From Ensifer adhaerens (lineage in GTDB: Bacteria; Pseudomonadota; Alphaproteobacteria; Rhizobiales; Rhizobiaceae), in contig NZ_JABEKT010000001.1 in assembly GCF_013283195.1 (NCBI RefSeq), positions 2,638,509 to 2,702,508 of the forward strand: a DNA stretch of 64,000 nt. Direction: 5' to 3'. Shown piece after piece: positions 1 through 7,518 of this stretch (positions are counted from its first letter, which is position 1; the number at the start of each line of letters is the position of its first letter). The notes under the pieces are model-generated. The model made no database searches. It worked only from the letters and a program-made list of their open reading frames with translations, and was not told the DNA's origin. The translations under genes were made by a program, and so were the position numbers.

Positions 1-43
1 GCTGCCGGGGCCGGATCATCGCCTGGCGATTGCCGGCCTCACC

Positions 44-766
44 TTAGTTGCCGCCGCTGGCCGTCGCCTGCCCCAGCACCCCCACCAGCGCCTTGCCATC
101 GGTGAAATAGGGATCGCCGCCGCCGTTACGGCCGGTCTTGGTCGCACCGATGCCGGGGATCTCGTAGGTCGATGCGATCTGCCCGGCCTTCTGCAGGTCT
201 GACATCACCAGGTTTCGCTCCGCGTCCAGATCCGGGCCGATGTGGTGGGTGATCTGGCCCGTGTCGTGGCTTAAGCCGACGCCGCGGTCGAAGCTGGCCG
301 AACCGAGCCAGAGCGACCCGCCGCCCTCCGCGGGCTGGTTGCTCAACCAGAAGCGCACATGGTTGCGCTCGTCGGCGCTTTTGCCGACCGGCTTTTCGAA
401 CGCCAGATCCTGTTTCCGCCCCTCGAAGAACAACGGGCTGACCGGCGCATCGAGGTCGGGCCGATCCAGCACCACGCTCAAGCCGATATCGACAGATGAG
501 CGGAGCGTGACCTTGTCGGCCGGATCCCAGCCCGCGGCCGCAAAGGCGCGGATAACCTGCTCCTTCGAACCGACGAGGCCGACATTGATGGGGTCGCCGG
601 GGATATCCTGTTCCGTGGTGGTCACCATGGGGCTGAGACTGTCAATCCGGCTGCGGTCGCGGAAAAGCCAGAGGTCCGGCAGCAGGAAGTAGCTGATCAG
701 CAGATAGGCTACGAGCCCGGCGGAAAGGGCGCTCAACACTGCACGAAGTTTGCTGTGGCGGGTCAT
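44..766 (-). CDS. LssY C-terminal domain membrane-anchored protein
   Basis: This 240-residue protein has one N-terminal hydrophobic segment (about residues 11-30) that probably anchors it in the inner membrane, followed by a soluble domain. The soluble part resembles the LssY C-terminal domain: a stretch about raising the protein 'AAAGWDPAD', then 'RNHVRFW' and a 'DTGQITHHIGPDLDAERN' segment typical of that family. The domain is known from phosphatase-fused secretion-associated proteins such as LssY, but its own activity is not established. Here it stands alone without a PAP2 phosphatase domain. The ATG at 764-766 begins a plausible signal-anchor. There is no neighbour close enough on the same strand to suggest an operon. 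Assignment to the family is moderately sure; function is unknown. Confidence 0.75.
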   Translation of the reverse strand: MTRHSKLRAVLSALSAGLVAYLLISYFLLPDLWLFRDRSRIDSLSPMVTTTEQDIPGDPINVGLVGSKEQVIRAFAAAGWDPADKVTLRSSVDIGLSVVLDRPDLDAPVSPLFFEGRKQDLAFEKPVGKSADERNHVRFWLSNQPAEGGGSLWLGSASFDRGVGLSHDTGQITHHIGPDLDAERNLVMSDLQKAGQIASTYEIPGIGATKTGRNGGGDPYFTDGKALVGVLGQATASGGN

Positions 767-1122
767 ATGCGTTCACCTCGATCCCGGTGCGGCGATATCA
801 GCTAAACCCGATACGGCCCGGAAAGCAACGGGGCGGCAAACGTGCAATCCCGCCCGCACCAAGCGGGATCGACGGGCTTTCAATCGCGGGGTCAATCGGC
901 TGCAGCGCCGCGCATCAAGTGCGACATGCAGACGCCACCGTAACACTTTCTATTTCCTGAAGAATTCTCTCATCAAATCGATCCGGGCCCAAGGAATTAT
1001 GCAGGATCGGCAGACCGGCGACGGGCGTCAGGTCCCGAACGGCCGACAGCTCGACCAGGAACGCGCAGCGCCTCTGCCGCAAGTTGCTACCGCGCCGCTT
1101 GTCGACAGGATGCGCGCTGCCT
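767..1122. other. Gene-free interval
   Basis: This interval separates the LssY-like gene from the J-domain gene, both on the minus strand. It must hold the promoter of the LssY-like gene and the 3' end of the J-domain transcript. Reading frames that cross it are shadows with arginine/proline-rich composition, and I see no convincing RNA gene. Confidence 0.5.
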
Positions 1123-1710
1123 CTACTCCGCCGCGTGCGCCTTGGCCTCCAGCGCCTCCAGCTCGTAGGAGTAGCCTTCCAGCATTTCATAGGCCTGCTC
1201 GATGGTCTTGATCTGCTCCTCGGTGGTCTTGATCGCCTCGGCGATCGAGCGGGAGCGCGCGCGCAGCATCGAGCCGAGCACGTCTGTCTCCGGCCGTCGG
1301 CCGAGACGGTCGAGGTGTTTTCGCACCCGGGCGCGGTGACGCTCCAGTTCGAGGATATGGAAGCGGCTCTTGACGATATCGTCGGAGAGTTTGCGGCGCA
1401 TGGCGGCAACGGGATCGAAGCTGCCGGGCTCGCGCTCGTCGAGGATGAAGTCGTTGACCAGCGTCTCAAGCATCATCAGGCCCTTGAGGTCGCGCGGCTC
1501 GGCGAGCTGCGGATCGTAGCCTGTGTCGTCAAAGACCTTCCGGCGCACCGGGTCCTTCAGGAGTTCATAGACCGCCTGCAGCCGGGCAAATTGCTCCGCA
1601 TCGCCGCCAGAGTCGGGATGGGCCGCCTTGGCCGCCTTGCGATAGGCCGTGCGGATGGTCTGGTCGTTCGCGTCGCGGTCTACGCCAAGCATCTCGTAGG
1701 GATCGATCAC
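1123..1710 (-). CDS. J-domain (DnaJ-like) molecular co-chaperone
   Basis: The first 65 residues form a J domain with the diagnostic His-Pro-Asp triad at residues 31-33 ('AAHPDSGG'). J domains stimulate the ATPase of Hsp70 (DnaK), so the protein is expected to act as a specialised co-chaperone in the cytoplasm. The remaining ~130 residues have no zinc finger or Gly/Phe region and are largely helical and charged, with likely coiled-coil stretches ('RSRSIAEAIKTTEEQIKTI'). At 195 residues it is much shorter than DnaJ (about 375) and belongs to the short class of J-proteins common in Rhizobiales. The ATG at 1708-1710 starts directly on the J domain. Its client is not apparent. Confidence 0.85.
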   Translation of the reverse strand: MIDPYEMLGVDRDANDQTIRTAYRKAAKAAHPDSGGDAEQFARLQAVYELLKDPVRRKVFDDTGYDPQLAEPRDLKGLMMLETLVNDFILDEREPGSFDPVAAMRRKLSDDIVKSRFHILELERHRARVRKHLDRLGRRPETDVLGSMLRARSRSIAEAIKTTEEQIKTIEQAYEMLEGYSYELEALEAKAHAAE

Positions 1711-2504
1711 GCTGCCCCCTGTTCGTCTTGCATTCCGATTTCTCCGCTTGACCTAACGCACGTACCGGAAGACCGGAACCAATCACCGGTAAAGCCTGCG
1801 CGTTATCCCAAACATGTTCAAGTGCTGATGCGATGTGAAAGGGATCAGCGTCGCACACCGCCGCCGCTCATCGGGGCGATACCCGTCCGTCGCGGCGGCG
1901 CGCACGTTCGATCGTGGTCGGGACGAAATTGTGGTGAGAAACGGGCCTTCCCCGATTTTTACGCGCCACGCGCGCGCCGAGCGGGAGCCGAAGGGACGCA
2001 CGGCCGCTCGTGGGATCGCAACCGGTGGCAGCCACCCGGGCGGCAATCATGGACTCTTCAGTCACATTCGGCATCGTCACTCGATATCCCCCGGACGTTG
2101 GACCATGTTGCCGACGCTCGAGAAGAAAGGATATTGCGTGGCGGATACCGCAGCTCGCCACGCCTGCTCAGGCCAGTGCTCGCGCCGCGTGCGGCCGCCC
2201 GTCCAAAACCCCTGAGAATGCTGTGGTTGGCGGCTCATTTTCCCGAAATATGCCGCGCGAATGGCTCTTGCCTTTTTTTGCAAATACTGTCACTGCTGCT
2301 ACCGTTCGGGCGTTTTCAATCCCGGAGACTGGACTTTCTCTTTTGTGCCCGGCTTGCCGGGCCGGCCGGAAGCGGCAAATGGACGTTCTTTCCCCGTTAT
2401 CGTGACTACTCGACGCCTATCCGCTTGCATGCGGAAGACGACACACCCACATCCTCACGGGGGCGCGGGTATAGCTTTAAGACTGAAGGAAAAGGACTTC
2501 TTCC
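1711..2504. other. Long gene-free interval upstream of cold-shock gene
   Basis: About 0.8 kb lies between the divergent J-domain and cold-shock genes. Open frames on both strands are Arg/Pro-rich, overlap one another and lack ribosome binding sites, so I do not call them. The right part (about 2220-2504) is less GC-rich and should contain the promoter and 5' leader of the cold-shock gene; cold-shock mRNAs of this family often have long structured leaders. An 'aaggaaaagga' ribosome binding site sits at about 2487-2497. Confidence 0.45.
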
Positions 2505-2717
2505 ATGGCCACTAAGGGCACCGTAAAATTCTTCAACCAGGACAAGGGTTTTGGTTTCATCACGCCGGACGGCGGCGCTAAGGACGTATTCGTCCACATC
2601 TCCGCTGTACAGGCCGCTGGCCTTGCTACGCTGAAGGACGGCCAGGTTGTCACGTTCGACACCGAAGCTGACCGCATGGGCAAGGGCCCGAAGGCCGTCA
2701 ACATCCAGGCTTCGTAA
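2505..2717 (+). CDS. Cold-shock domain protein (CspA family)
   Basis: A 70-residue single cold-shock domain protein. RNP1 is visible at residues 14-19 (KGFGFI) and RNP2 at about 28-32 (VFVHI), the aromatic strands that bind single-stranded RNA or DNA. Proteins of this family melt secondary structure in mRNA and aid translation at low temperature or in stationary phase; alphaproteobacteria carry several paralogues and I cannot say which this is. The ATG at 2505 follows a strong purine-rich ribosome binding site by the normal spacing. The gene is monocistronic, followed 30 bases later by a clear rho-independent terminator. Confidence 0.95.
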   Translation: MATKGTVKFFNQDKGFGFITPDGGAKDVFVHISAVQAAGLATLKDGQVVTFDTEADRMGKGPKAVNIQAS

Positions 2718-2747
2718 GCCGGATCGTCCGACTGGACTTTTGGAAGC

Positions 2748-2778
2748 GGCGCTCCCTCGGGGGCGCCGTTTTCGTTTT
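2748..2778 (+). terminator. Rho-independent terminator of the cold-shock gene
   Basis: A GC-rich stem (arms 2748-2756 and 2759-2767, one G-T pair, very tight loop) is followed by 'gttttcgtttt'. It lies 30 bases after the cold-shock stop codon and separates it from convergent dusA. Confidence 0.8.
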
Positions 2779-2900
2779 GGGCTGATCGTTTTCTGCTGCC
2801 GCTGCGCAGATATCACCGGCGACGCAAGCCTCGACGGCTCAACCGCTGCGACGCTCACGCCTGCAGTCGATCAAGCGGCGTGCAGCCTCGATCAAAAGGC

Positions 2901-3998
2901 CTACTCCGCCGCCTGCTTGGTTGCGGCCGCTTCGAACACCGCGTCGAAGGCCGCATGAATGACCTCAGGTCCAGCGCCTTGCCGCGTGGCGTCGGACGAC
3001 AGGATCTGGCGATAGCGCCGCGCGCCCGGCCAGCCCTGGAACAGCCCGACCATATGCCGGGTGACATGCGCAAGCCGCCCGCCATTGGCAATGTGGCCGC
3101 TCGCATAGTCGGCCATGACATCGCGTATCTCTGCCCAGAACGACAGGTCCAGCCGATGGCCGCGCTCGGAGAAGTCCACGCCCTTGTGGTCGAGCGCCGC
3201 CGCGCCGGTGAGCGGATGCGGGAAGAAACCATCGACCGCCGTCAGCATGGCGCTGTCGTGATAGGCGGCGCGGCCAAGCATCACGCCATCAAGCCCTTTC
3301 ATTTCCTCAAGCGACTGACTCAAAGTCTGAAGTCCGCCGTTGAGACCAATGAAAAGATTAGGATTTTCGAGTTTCAATTGATGAACGAGAGCGTAGTCGA
3401 GCGGTGGGATGTCGCGGTTCTCCTTGGGCGACAGTCCCTGCAGCCACGCCTTGCGCGCATGCACCCAGACAGCGTCGGTTCCCGCGTCCGCGACACGCGA
3501 CACCAGATCGCGAAGGGCCACTTCCGGATCCTGCTCGTCGACGCCGATGCGGCACTTCACCGTCACCGGGACGCGAACCACCGCCTTCATCGCTGCCACG
3601 CATTCCGCCACCATGCCGGGCTCCTGCATCAGACAGGCGCCAAAGGTCCCGGATTGCACCCGGTCGGATGGGCAGCCGACATTCATGTTGATCTCGTCAT
3701 AACCGAACTCTTCGGCAATGCGCGCAGCCTCGGCCATCTTGCGCGGATCGTTACCGCCAAGCTGCAGCACCAGCGGATGCTCCGAGGCATCGTAGCCGAG
3801 CAGCTTGTCGCGATCCCCCCGCAGAATCGCGTCCGCGACGATCATCTCGGTATAGAGCAGCGCATGTTGCGAAAGCCGGCGCGCGAAAAAGCGATAGTGC
3901 CGGTCGGTCCAATCCACCATAGGGGCCACAGCGAAAATAGGCCCCTTGCCATACAGGCTGTTGCCCGATTTTTCAGGCATTTGCGGCAATTCTTGCAT
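2901..3998 (-). CDS. dusA: tRNA-dihydrouridine(20/20a) synthase DusA
   Basis: This 365-residue flavoenzyme reduces uridine 20/20a in the D-loop of tRNA using FMN and NADPH. The TIM-barrel N terminus 'APMVDWTDRHYR' (residues 25-36) and the catalytic cysteine C109 in 'NMNVGCPSDRVQSG' are clear DusA hallmarks, and the length fits. The 5' end of the gene is the insertion point of a genomic island: codons 24-31 (3907-3929) are repeated at the far end of the island, where the original start of the gene remains as a fragment. The present start (MQELPQMPEK...) is therefore island-supplied and differs from the native one (MRDLPDMAET...). The enzyme should still be intact, but its promoter now comes from the island. 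Confidence 0.95.
   Translation of the reverse strand: MQELPQMPEKSGNSLYGKGPIFAVAPMVDWTDRHYRFFARRLSQHALLYTEMIVADAILRGDRDKLLGYDASEHPLVLQLGGNDPRKMAEAARIAEEFGYDEINMNVGCPSDRVQSGTFGACLMQEPGMVAECVAAMKAVVRVPVTVKCRIGVDEQDPEVALRDLVSRVADAGTDAVWVHARKAWLQGLSPKENRDIPPLDYALVHQLKLENPNLFIGLNGGLQTLSQSLEEMKGLDGVMLGRAAYHDSAMLTAVDGFFPHPLTGAAALDHKGVDFSERGHRLDLSFWAEIRDVMADYASGHIANGGRLAHVTRHMVGLFQGWPGARRYRQILSSDATRQGAGPEVIHAAFDAVFEAAATKQAAE
3907..3929. repeat. Left attachment repeat (inside dusA codons 24-31)
   Basis: It reads gtccaatccaccat, then one variable base, then ggggccac. The copy at 16820-16842 differs only at that base (3921 is A, 16834 is G). With the next six bases the match is 27 of 29. The repeat encodes V-A-P-M-V-D-W-T of DusA on the minus strand. 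Confidence 0.88.
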
Positions 3999-4049
3999 GT
4001 CTGATTAGGTCTCGTTTATTGTCTTTTTCGTCCGTTTCGCTCGTGCTAA

Positions 4050-4084
4050 TGCTACGCCGTAGCACCGAAGCAAGGCTTGTAGCA
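4050..4084. promoter_or_regulatory. Candidate integrase arm-type sites, left end
   Basis: Three copies of TGCTAC/GTAGCA occur in 35 bases: 4050-4055 (tgctac), 4059-4064 (gtagca) and 4079-4084 (gtagca), the last two extended as gtagcaccg. Two more copies sit just inside the right end (16757-16762 and 16768-16773). Tyrosine integrases bind such short repeated arm sites flanking the core. This is an inference from position and repetition. Confidence 0.45.
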
Positions 4085-4088
4085 CCGC

Positions 4089-5152
4089 ATGGGAACCATA
4101 TCAGAGCGAAAGCGCCGGAACGGAACAAAATCTTATACCGCGCAGATCAGGCTAAAGCGAGATGGCAAGGTAGTGCACACTGAGGCACAGACGTTCGATC
4201 GAAGGCCGGCAGCCGCAGCATGGCTCAAGAAACGCGAGAGCGACCTAGCACAGCCGGGCGCGCTGGACAATCTGCAGAAGCCCGCTGTGTCCCTTGCGGA
4301 TGCGATCGACAAATACAAGACAGAGAGCGTCAAGACGATCGGCCGGACCAAGGCTCAAGTGCTGGAGAAAATAAAGACCGAATTTGCCATAGCAAACATG
4401 CAATGTGAGGACATCGGCAGCGCGGACATCGTCGCGTTCGCAAAACAACTTTCCGACGGGCGAGAGCCGCAGACAGTCGGCAACTATATCTCGCACCTGG
4501 CAAGCATATTCTCGATCGCGAGGCCGGCAGAAAGGCCATCGAGGACGCGCAGACGGTACTCAGAAAGCTAGGCCTCATCAGCAAATCAAAAACGCGCGAC
4601 CGCCGGCCGACGCTTTCCGAACTAGACGTCTTAATGGACCACTACGGCGACCGAGAGGCCCGAACGAAGGTATTGCCCATGCGGCGCATTATTGCGTTCG
4701 TACTCTTCTCGACGCGGCGGCAAGAGGAAATCGCTCGCATGAGGTGGGTCGACTTCGAAGAGGAACACGGCCGCGTTCTCGTAACCGATATGAAGAATCC
4801 CGGCGAAAAGATTGGCAACGACGTGTGGTGCGATCTGCCTGCTGAGGCGATCAGAATCATCAACAGCATGCCAAAGACGTCCGACAGGATCTTTCCGTAC
4901 GAAGCTAGGACGATCAGCTCATCATTCACACGCGCGGCAGCGCTACTCGACATTGACGATCTGCGTTTTCATGACCTTCGCCATGAGGGCGTTTCCCGCC
5001 TATTCGAAATGGGCTGGAATATCCCACACGTCGCCACCGTTTCCGGCCACCGGTCTTGGACCTCCCTGAAACGATACTCCCACATCAAGCAACGTGGCGA
5101 CAAATACGAAGGCTGGAAGTGGCTGGACATCGTTGCACCAGCTGTCACTTGA
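4089..5152 (+). pseudogene. Tyrosine integrase, frameshifted
   Basis: The N-terminal arm-binding/SAM-like part (4089 to about 4530) and the catalytic part lie in different frames. The first frame runs to a stop at 4571; the second is open from before 4634 to 5152. The second carries the tyrosine-recombinase residues: the box I arginine in 'STRRQEEIARMRW', 'HDLRHEG' (HxxR), 'SGHRSW' and the tyrosine nucleophile in 'LKRYSH'. The frames meet near 4528-4540, where 'IARPA' is followed in the other frame by 'GRKAIEDAQTV'. Related integrases carry a few extra residues here (W-G-Y-P-type), so a short frame-shifting deletion is likely. Its place next to the left attachment repeat marks it as the island's integrase. 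A sequencing error cannot be excluded, but the missing residues argue for a real deletion. Confidence 0.8.
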
Positions 5153-5164
5153 ATGTGCGGATAC

Positions 5165-5217
5165 ACTCTCCTTTGGTAAGGGAGAGGCCGAGAGTTCAAA
5201 TCTCTCTTGCTGCACCA
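5165..5217 (+). other. tRNA-Thr(GGT) 3' fragment
   Basis: The segment matches the 3' part of a tRNA. It has an anticodon loop containing TTGGTAA (GGT), a variable region, a T-arm with the stem gagag/ctctc around TTCAAAT, and an acceptor 3' strand ending in CACCA at 5217. No D-arm or matching 5' acceptor strand (GCAGCAA) precedes it, so it is not a whole gene. It begins 12 bases after the integrase stop codon. Such 3' tRNA segments are the usual attachment cores of tRNA-targeting integrases. Confidence 0.6.
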
Positions 5218-5389
5218 TTCTTCCCCAACGAAATCATATAATTAAGCCAGCAGTGGCAACGTATCACTCTGCTCGAAACGACGTGGCTGCGCGGAACAAA
5301 CCCTGAATTGCACGGCTCAACCGTGCAAAATCCGTGCAGAATGTTCCGATTTGTTCTCATATCGCCCGCCATTCGCCGGCTTTAGTGCG

Positions 5390-6166
5390 CTACGGAAGGG
5401 TGTCCAATTCGGCGACCATCATCTCGCCTATCCGCACGACCGTCGCAAAGTCACAAATAATCTGTCCGTGAAATGCCACCGGCCAACCATCCCCATCTGC
5501 GCCGCCGTACGAGTGCATCATCATCGGTTGAAATGACCCGAGCTGAGACTGAGCACCCATGAATTCGTCAAAGGTGTCAAAATCTCCCGCTTTCAGAGCT
5601 GCATACGCCTGCTGCTCCAGTCGTTCATGATCATCCGCCTCAGTTTCATTGAGTGTTTTGGGAGGAATATAAAGCGGTATTCGATGCGCGAGCGCGTGAC
5701 GATAATTCTCCAGGTAGCGGAACCAACCATCGGCGGCGACCAGGTGATCCTGCAGGGGTTGAGATAGGCTACCCCTTACCAACTTACATCCCGCGCCAAG
5801 CCCGATATGCTGCTGGGGGACTGCGCCGCCACCGGGCTTTGTCAATCCGTACTCTCGTACCCAAAGCCGGGCCAAATTGTCGAGAGAACCGTAAACGTTG
5901 ATGACGAATGCCTGTAGGTAGATGGCAGCTTCATCGATGGAGCTACGCTGAGGCTCAGTTTCTTCAGGCGGTAAGAGGGTGTAAACTCCGTCGATGCAAC
6001 GGCTCAGCGTTTGAAGGCGGCGCACAAGGCCTTGTGCCGCCAGGATCCTTGAACTCTCATGTCGATACTCCCGCATCAGCAGGCGCTCGGTCAGAGTCTT
6101 TCTGCGATCCAACCACTCTTTGTGGGCCTGAGCGATTTCTAGAAACTGATCTTCTGTGTACGTCAT
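5390..6166 (-). CDS. HEPN-type putative RNase or nucleic-acid-binding protein
   Basis: This 258-residue cytoplasmic protein is mostly helical. It contains the hallmark HEPN motif R-x4-H at R156-H161 ('ENYRHALAHRIPLYIPP'), preceded by a helix rich in 'FVINVYGSLDNLARLW' (about residues 87-102). That pattern is typical of stand-alone HEPN proteins in defence islands. Many HEPN domains are metal-independent RNases acting in toxin-antitoxin, abortive infection or CRISPR systems. I see no nucleotidyltransferase (MNT) antitoxin partner next to it. The neighbour on the other side (starting at 6350) is divergent and encodes a membrane-anchored protein. Domain identification rests on the motif and helix pattern, and enzymatic activity is inference. 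Confidence 0.6.
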   Translation of the reverse strand: MTYTEDQFLEIAQAHKEWLDRRKTLTERLLMREYRHESSRILAAQGLVRRLQTLSRCIDGVYTLLPPEETEPQRSSIDEAAIYLQAFVINVYGSLDNLARLWVREYGLTKPGGGAVPQQHIGLGAGCKLVRGSLSQPLQDHLVAADGWFRYLENYRHALAHRIPLYIPPKTLNETEADDHERLEQQAYAALKAGDFDTFDEFMGAQSQLGSFQPMMMHSYGGADGDGWPVAFHGQIICDFATVVRIGEMMVAELDTLP

Positions 6167-6349
6167 GCCACCTCCCGAGTATTTGCGGCGCTTGGTCGTC
6201 GATCTGGTGCCCCATGCCGAAGTAAGACAAGCTAGCCGGATCAGCGGCTTGGCTGGTCGTGAGACAACTATGCTGGTCGCCGTTTTATTATCTTTTCTCT
6301 CCTGCTTGTCCCACTTACAACTGCGCTGGAAGGGTTCTGGAGAGGTTTA

Positions 6350-6841
6350 ATGTGGGAATACGTCAATGGCATCGGCTCAATCGTCGGCCTGATAACGGGG
6401 GCCTTCGTCATCTGGGAGAGATTTCTCCGCTACACTCCATCTGCGTTCCTGATTGCTCAACCGTACATCCCGGGCGGCGCACAGAAAGGCGCCTACCTCC
6501 GGATCATCAACCGCAGCGAGCGACCAATTATTGTTCGATGGCCGACGGGGATGAAGGATCATACGCTGAGCATCGCCCGAGATCATTCCACCAGGTCGAT
6601 CATCAGGACGATCCTAGAAGGCGATTTGGCTACAGCGATCGACGGCTCCTCCGAGCATCTCTTCCCCGTCCACACTCCGAACAATTTTCCAGAGATACCA
6701 AACGATGGAACGATGTCGATCGAGGTATCGTGGCGGTTCGCACAACCGCTCATCTACAAGCACGACAGGACGCTTAAGGTGAGCATTTCCAAGGAGGCTT
6801 ATCGCGTTCTCTTGGACCTGGAAGACGGCGATATGGATTGA
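6350..6841 (+). CDS. Hypothetical membrane-anchored protein
   Basis: I do not recognise this 163-residue protein. Residues 5-22 (YVNGIGSIVGLITGAFVI) form a single hydrophobic helix, and the rest is predicted soluble with beta-strand character ('AYLRIINRSERPIIVRWP', 'TMSIEVSWRFAQPLI'). This layout suggests an N-terminal membrane anchor and an Ig-like or small beta domain. The ATG at 6350 is preceded by 'ggagagg' at about 6339-6345. It is divergent from the HEPN gene and followed by a terminator-like hairpin. A link to the HEPN gene is possible by position only. Confidence 0.55.
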   Translation: MWEYVNGIGSIVGLITGAFVIWERFLRYTPSAFLIAQPYIPGGAQKGAYLRIINRSERPIIVRWPTGMKDHTLSIARDHSTRSIIRTILEGDLATAIDGSSEHLFPVHTPNNFPEIPNDGTMSIEVSWRFAQPLIYKHDRTLKVSISKEAYRVLLDLEDGDMD

Positions 6842-6900
6842 AAAATGGTGCCCGGAGGCGGGCCACCTGAATTGCCTGAAATCAATGACTAGCCAAAAGG

Positions 6901-6953
6901 CTGGACACTCACCTGTCCAGCTTTTTCATTATGCTTTTTGAAAAAGTGTCCAG
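6901..6953 (+). terminator. Terminator with overlapping alternative hairpins
   Basis: Arms ctggaca (6901-6907) and tgtccag (6914-6920) form a hairpin followed by ctttttc, a standard rho-independent terminator for the gene ending at 6841. A third arm, gtgtccag (6946-6953), can pair instead with ctggacac (6901-6908), with ctttttc (6921-6927) pairing to gaaaaag (6940-6946) inside. The two folds exclude each other. Confidence 0.65.
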
Positions 6954-6985
6954 CCGCCCTACCCTGACTGCAGGGAGGATTCTAC

Positions 6986-7234
6986 ATGCCGAAGATATCA
7001 GCACCAAAATGCTCGACCCATCATCCTGACCGTGACCTCAACTGCCAGGTGGCTCTGGAGGAGGGAGACTTCCTCCTCCTTGCCGAACGCGGAGCGGCTG
7101 CCGGCTGGTCAAGCGATGAGGTCGCCGAGGCATTGATCGAGCTGGCGTGTAACAATTGGTTCGCGCTCGATGCCGAGCGTCGAATGTTCGAAGAGTGCGC
7201 CGGCGTCATCCTCCGGGGCCAGAAGCTTCATTAG
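6986..7234 (+). CDS. Small hypothetical protein
   Basis: An 82-residue acidic protein, probably helical ('SSDEVAEALIELACNNWFALDAERRMFEECAG'). I do not recognise a domain with known function, although small proteins with an 'AxALIELA' helix are common in rhizobial islands and prophages. A ribosome binding site-like 'agggagga' lies at about 6971-6978, eight bases before the ATG, which supports translation. It stands between the double hairpin at 6901-6953 and the LexA-type box at 7276-7290. Two cysteines near the N and C terminus show no metal-binding spacing. Confidence 0.5.
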   Translation: MPKISAPKCSTHHPDRDLNCQVALEEGDFLLLAERGAAAGWSSDEVAEALIELACNNWFALDAERRMFEECAGVILRGQKLH

Positions 7235-7275
7235 CGCCTCCCCAAATCTTGGTGTTGACTCTCACCCCCCAATGA

Positions 7276-7290
7276 GAACATTTGTAGAAC
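7276..7290 (+). promoter_or_regulatory. LexA (SOS) box, alphaproteobacterial type
   Basis: The sequence GAAC-N7-GAAC (gaacatttgtagaac) is an exact match to the alphaproteobacterial LexA recognition sequence (GTTC-N7-GTTC read on the other strand). It lies 25 bases before the ATG at 7315, a position fitting repression of that promoter. The downstream gene is broken. Confidence 0.65.
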
Positions 7291-7314
7291 ATAAGCATTG
7301 AAAAGGCCTACCAG

Positions 7315-7504
7315 ATGAGTGACGAAGCCGGCGCGACCAAGAAGACGGAAAGCGGCCCGTTTGTGCATTTGTGCGAGCACCCAGGCTGCAAGGCATGGGG
7401 TTCATTCGGCTTCGCCAGCGGCCGTCTACCTTCAAGACTTGGCCGACTATCTCGACGTCCGTCGCGCCGCGGCATTGAAGGAGTTCCGACAGCTACATCG
7501 GTGA
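7315..7504 (+). pseudogene. Remnant of small gene(s), fused in different frames
   Basis: From 7315 the frame encodes an N terminus with a Cys/His motif ('FVHLCEHPGCKAWGSFGFAS'). I associate this with small rhizobial proteins that continue into a second Cys/His pair. At about 7421 the sense coding switches frame and reads 'VYLQDLADYLDVRRAAALKEFRQLHR' to a stop at 7504. The same C terminus recurs at 8803-8883. The first frame stays open to 7794 only antisense to the nuclease gene and is not believable there. The stretch therefore looks like the head of one gene joined to the tail of another by deletion, still under a LexA-type box. Confidence 0.5.
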
Positions 7505-7518
7505 GGAATGAAGGCCAT

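Noticed and set aside
1084-2526. Plus-strand open frame of 480 codons
   Set aside because: Its first half is antisense to the J-domain gene and the rest crosses the gene-free leader of the cold-shock gene with Arg/Ser-rich content and no ribosome binding site.
5141-5217. Complete tRNA-Thr gene
   Set aside because: Only anticodon loop to CCA is present. Bases 5141-5164 show no D-arm and no 5' acceptor strand matching TTGCTGC.
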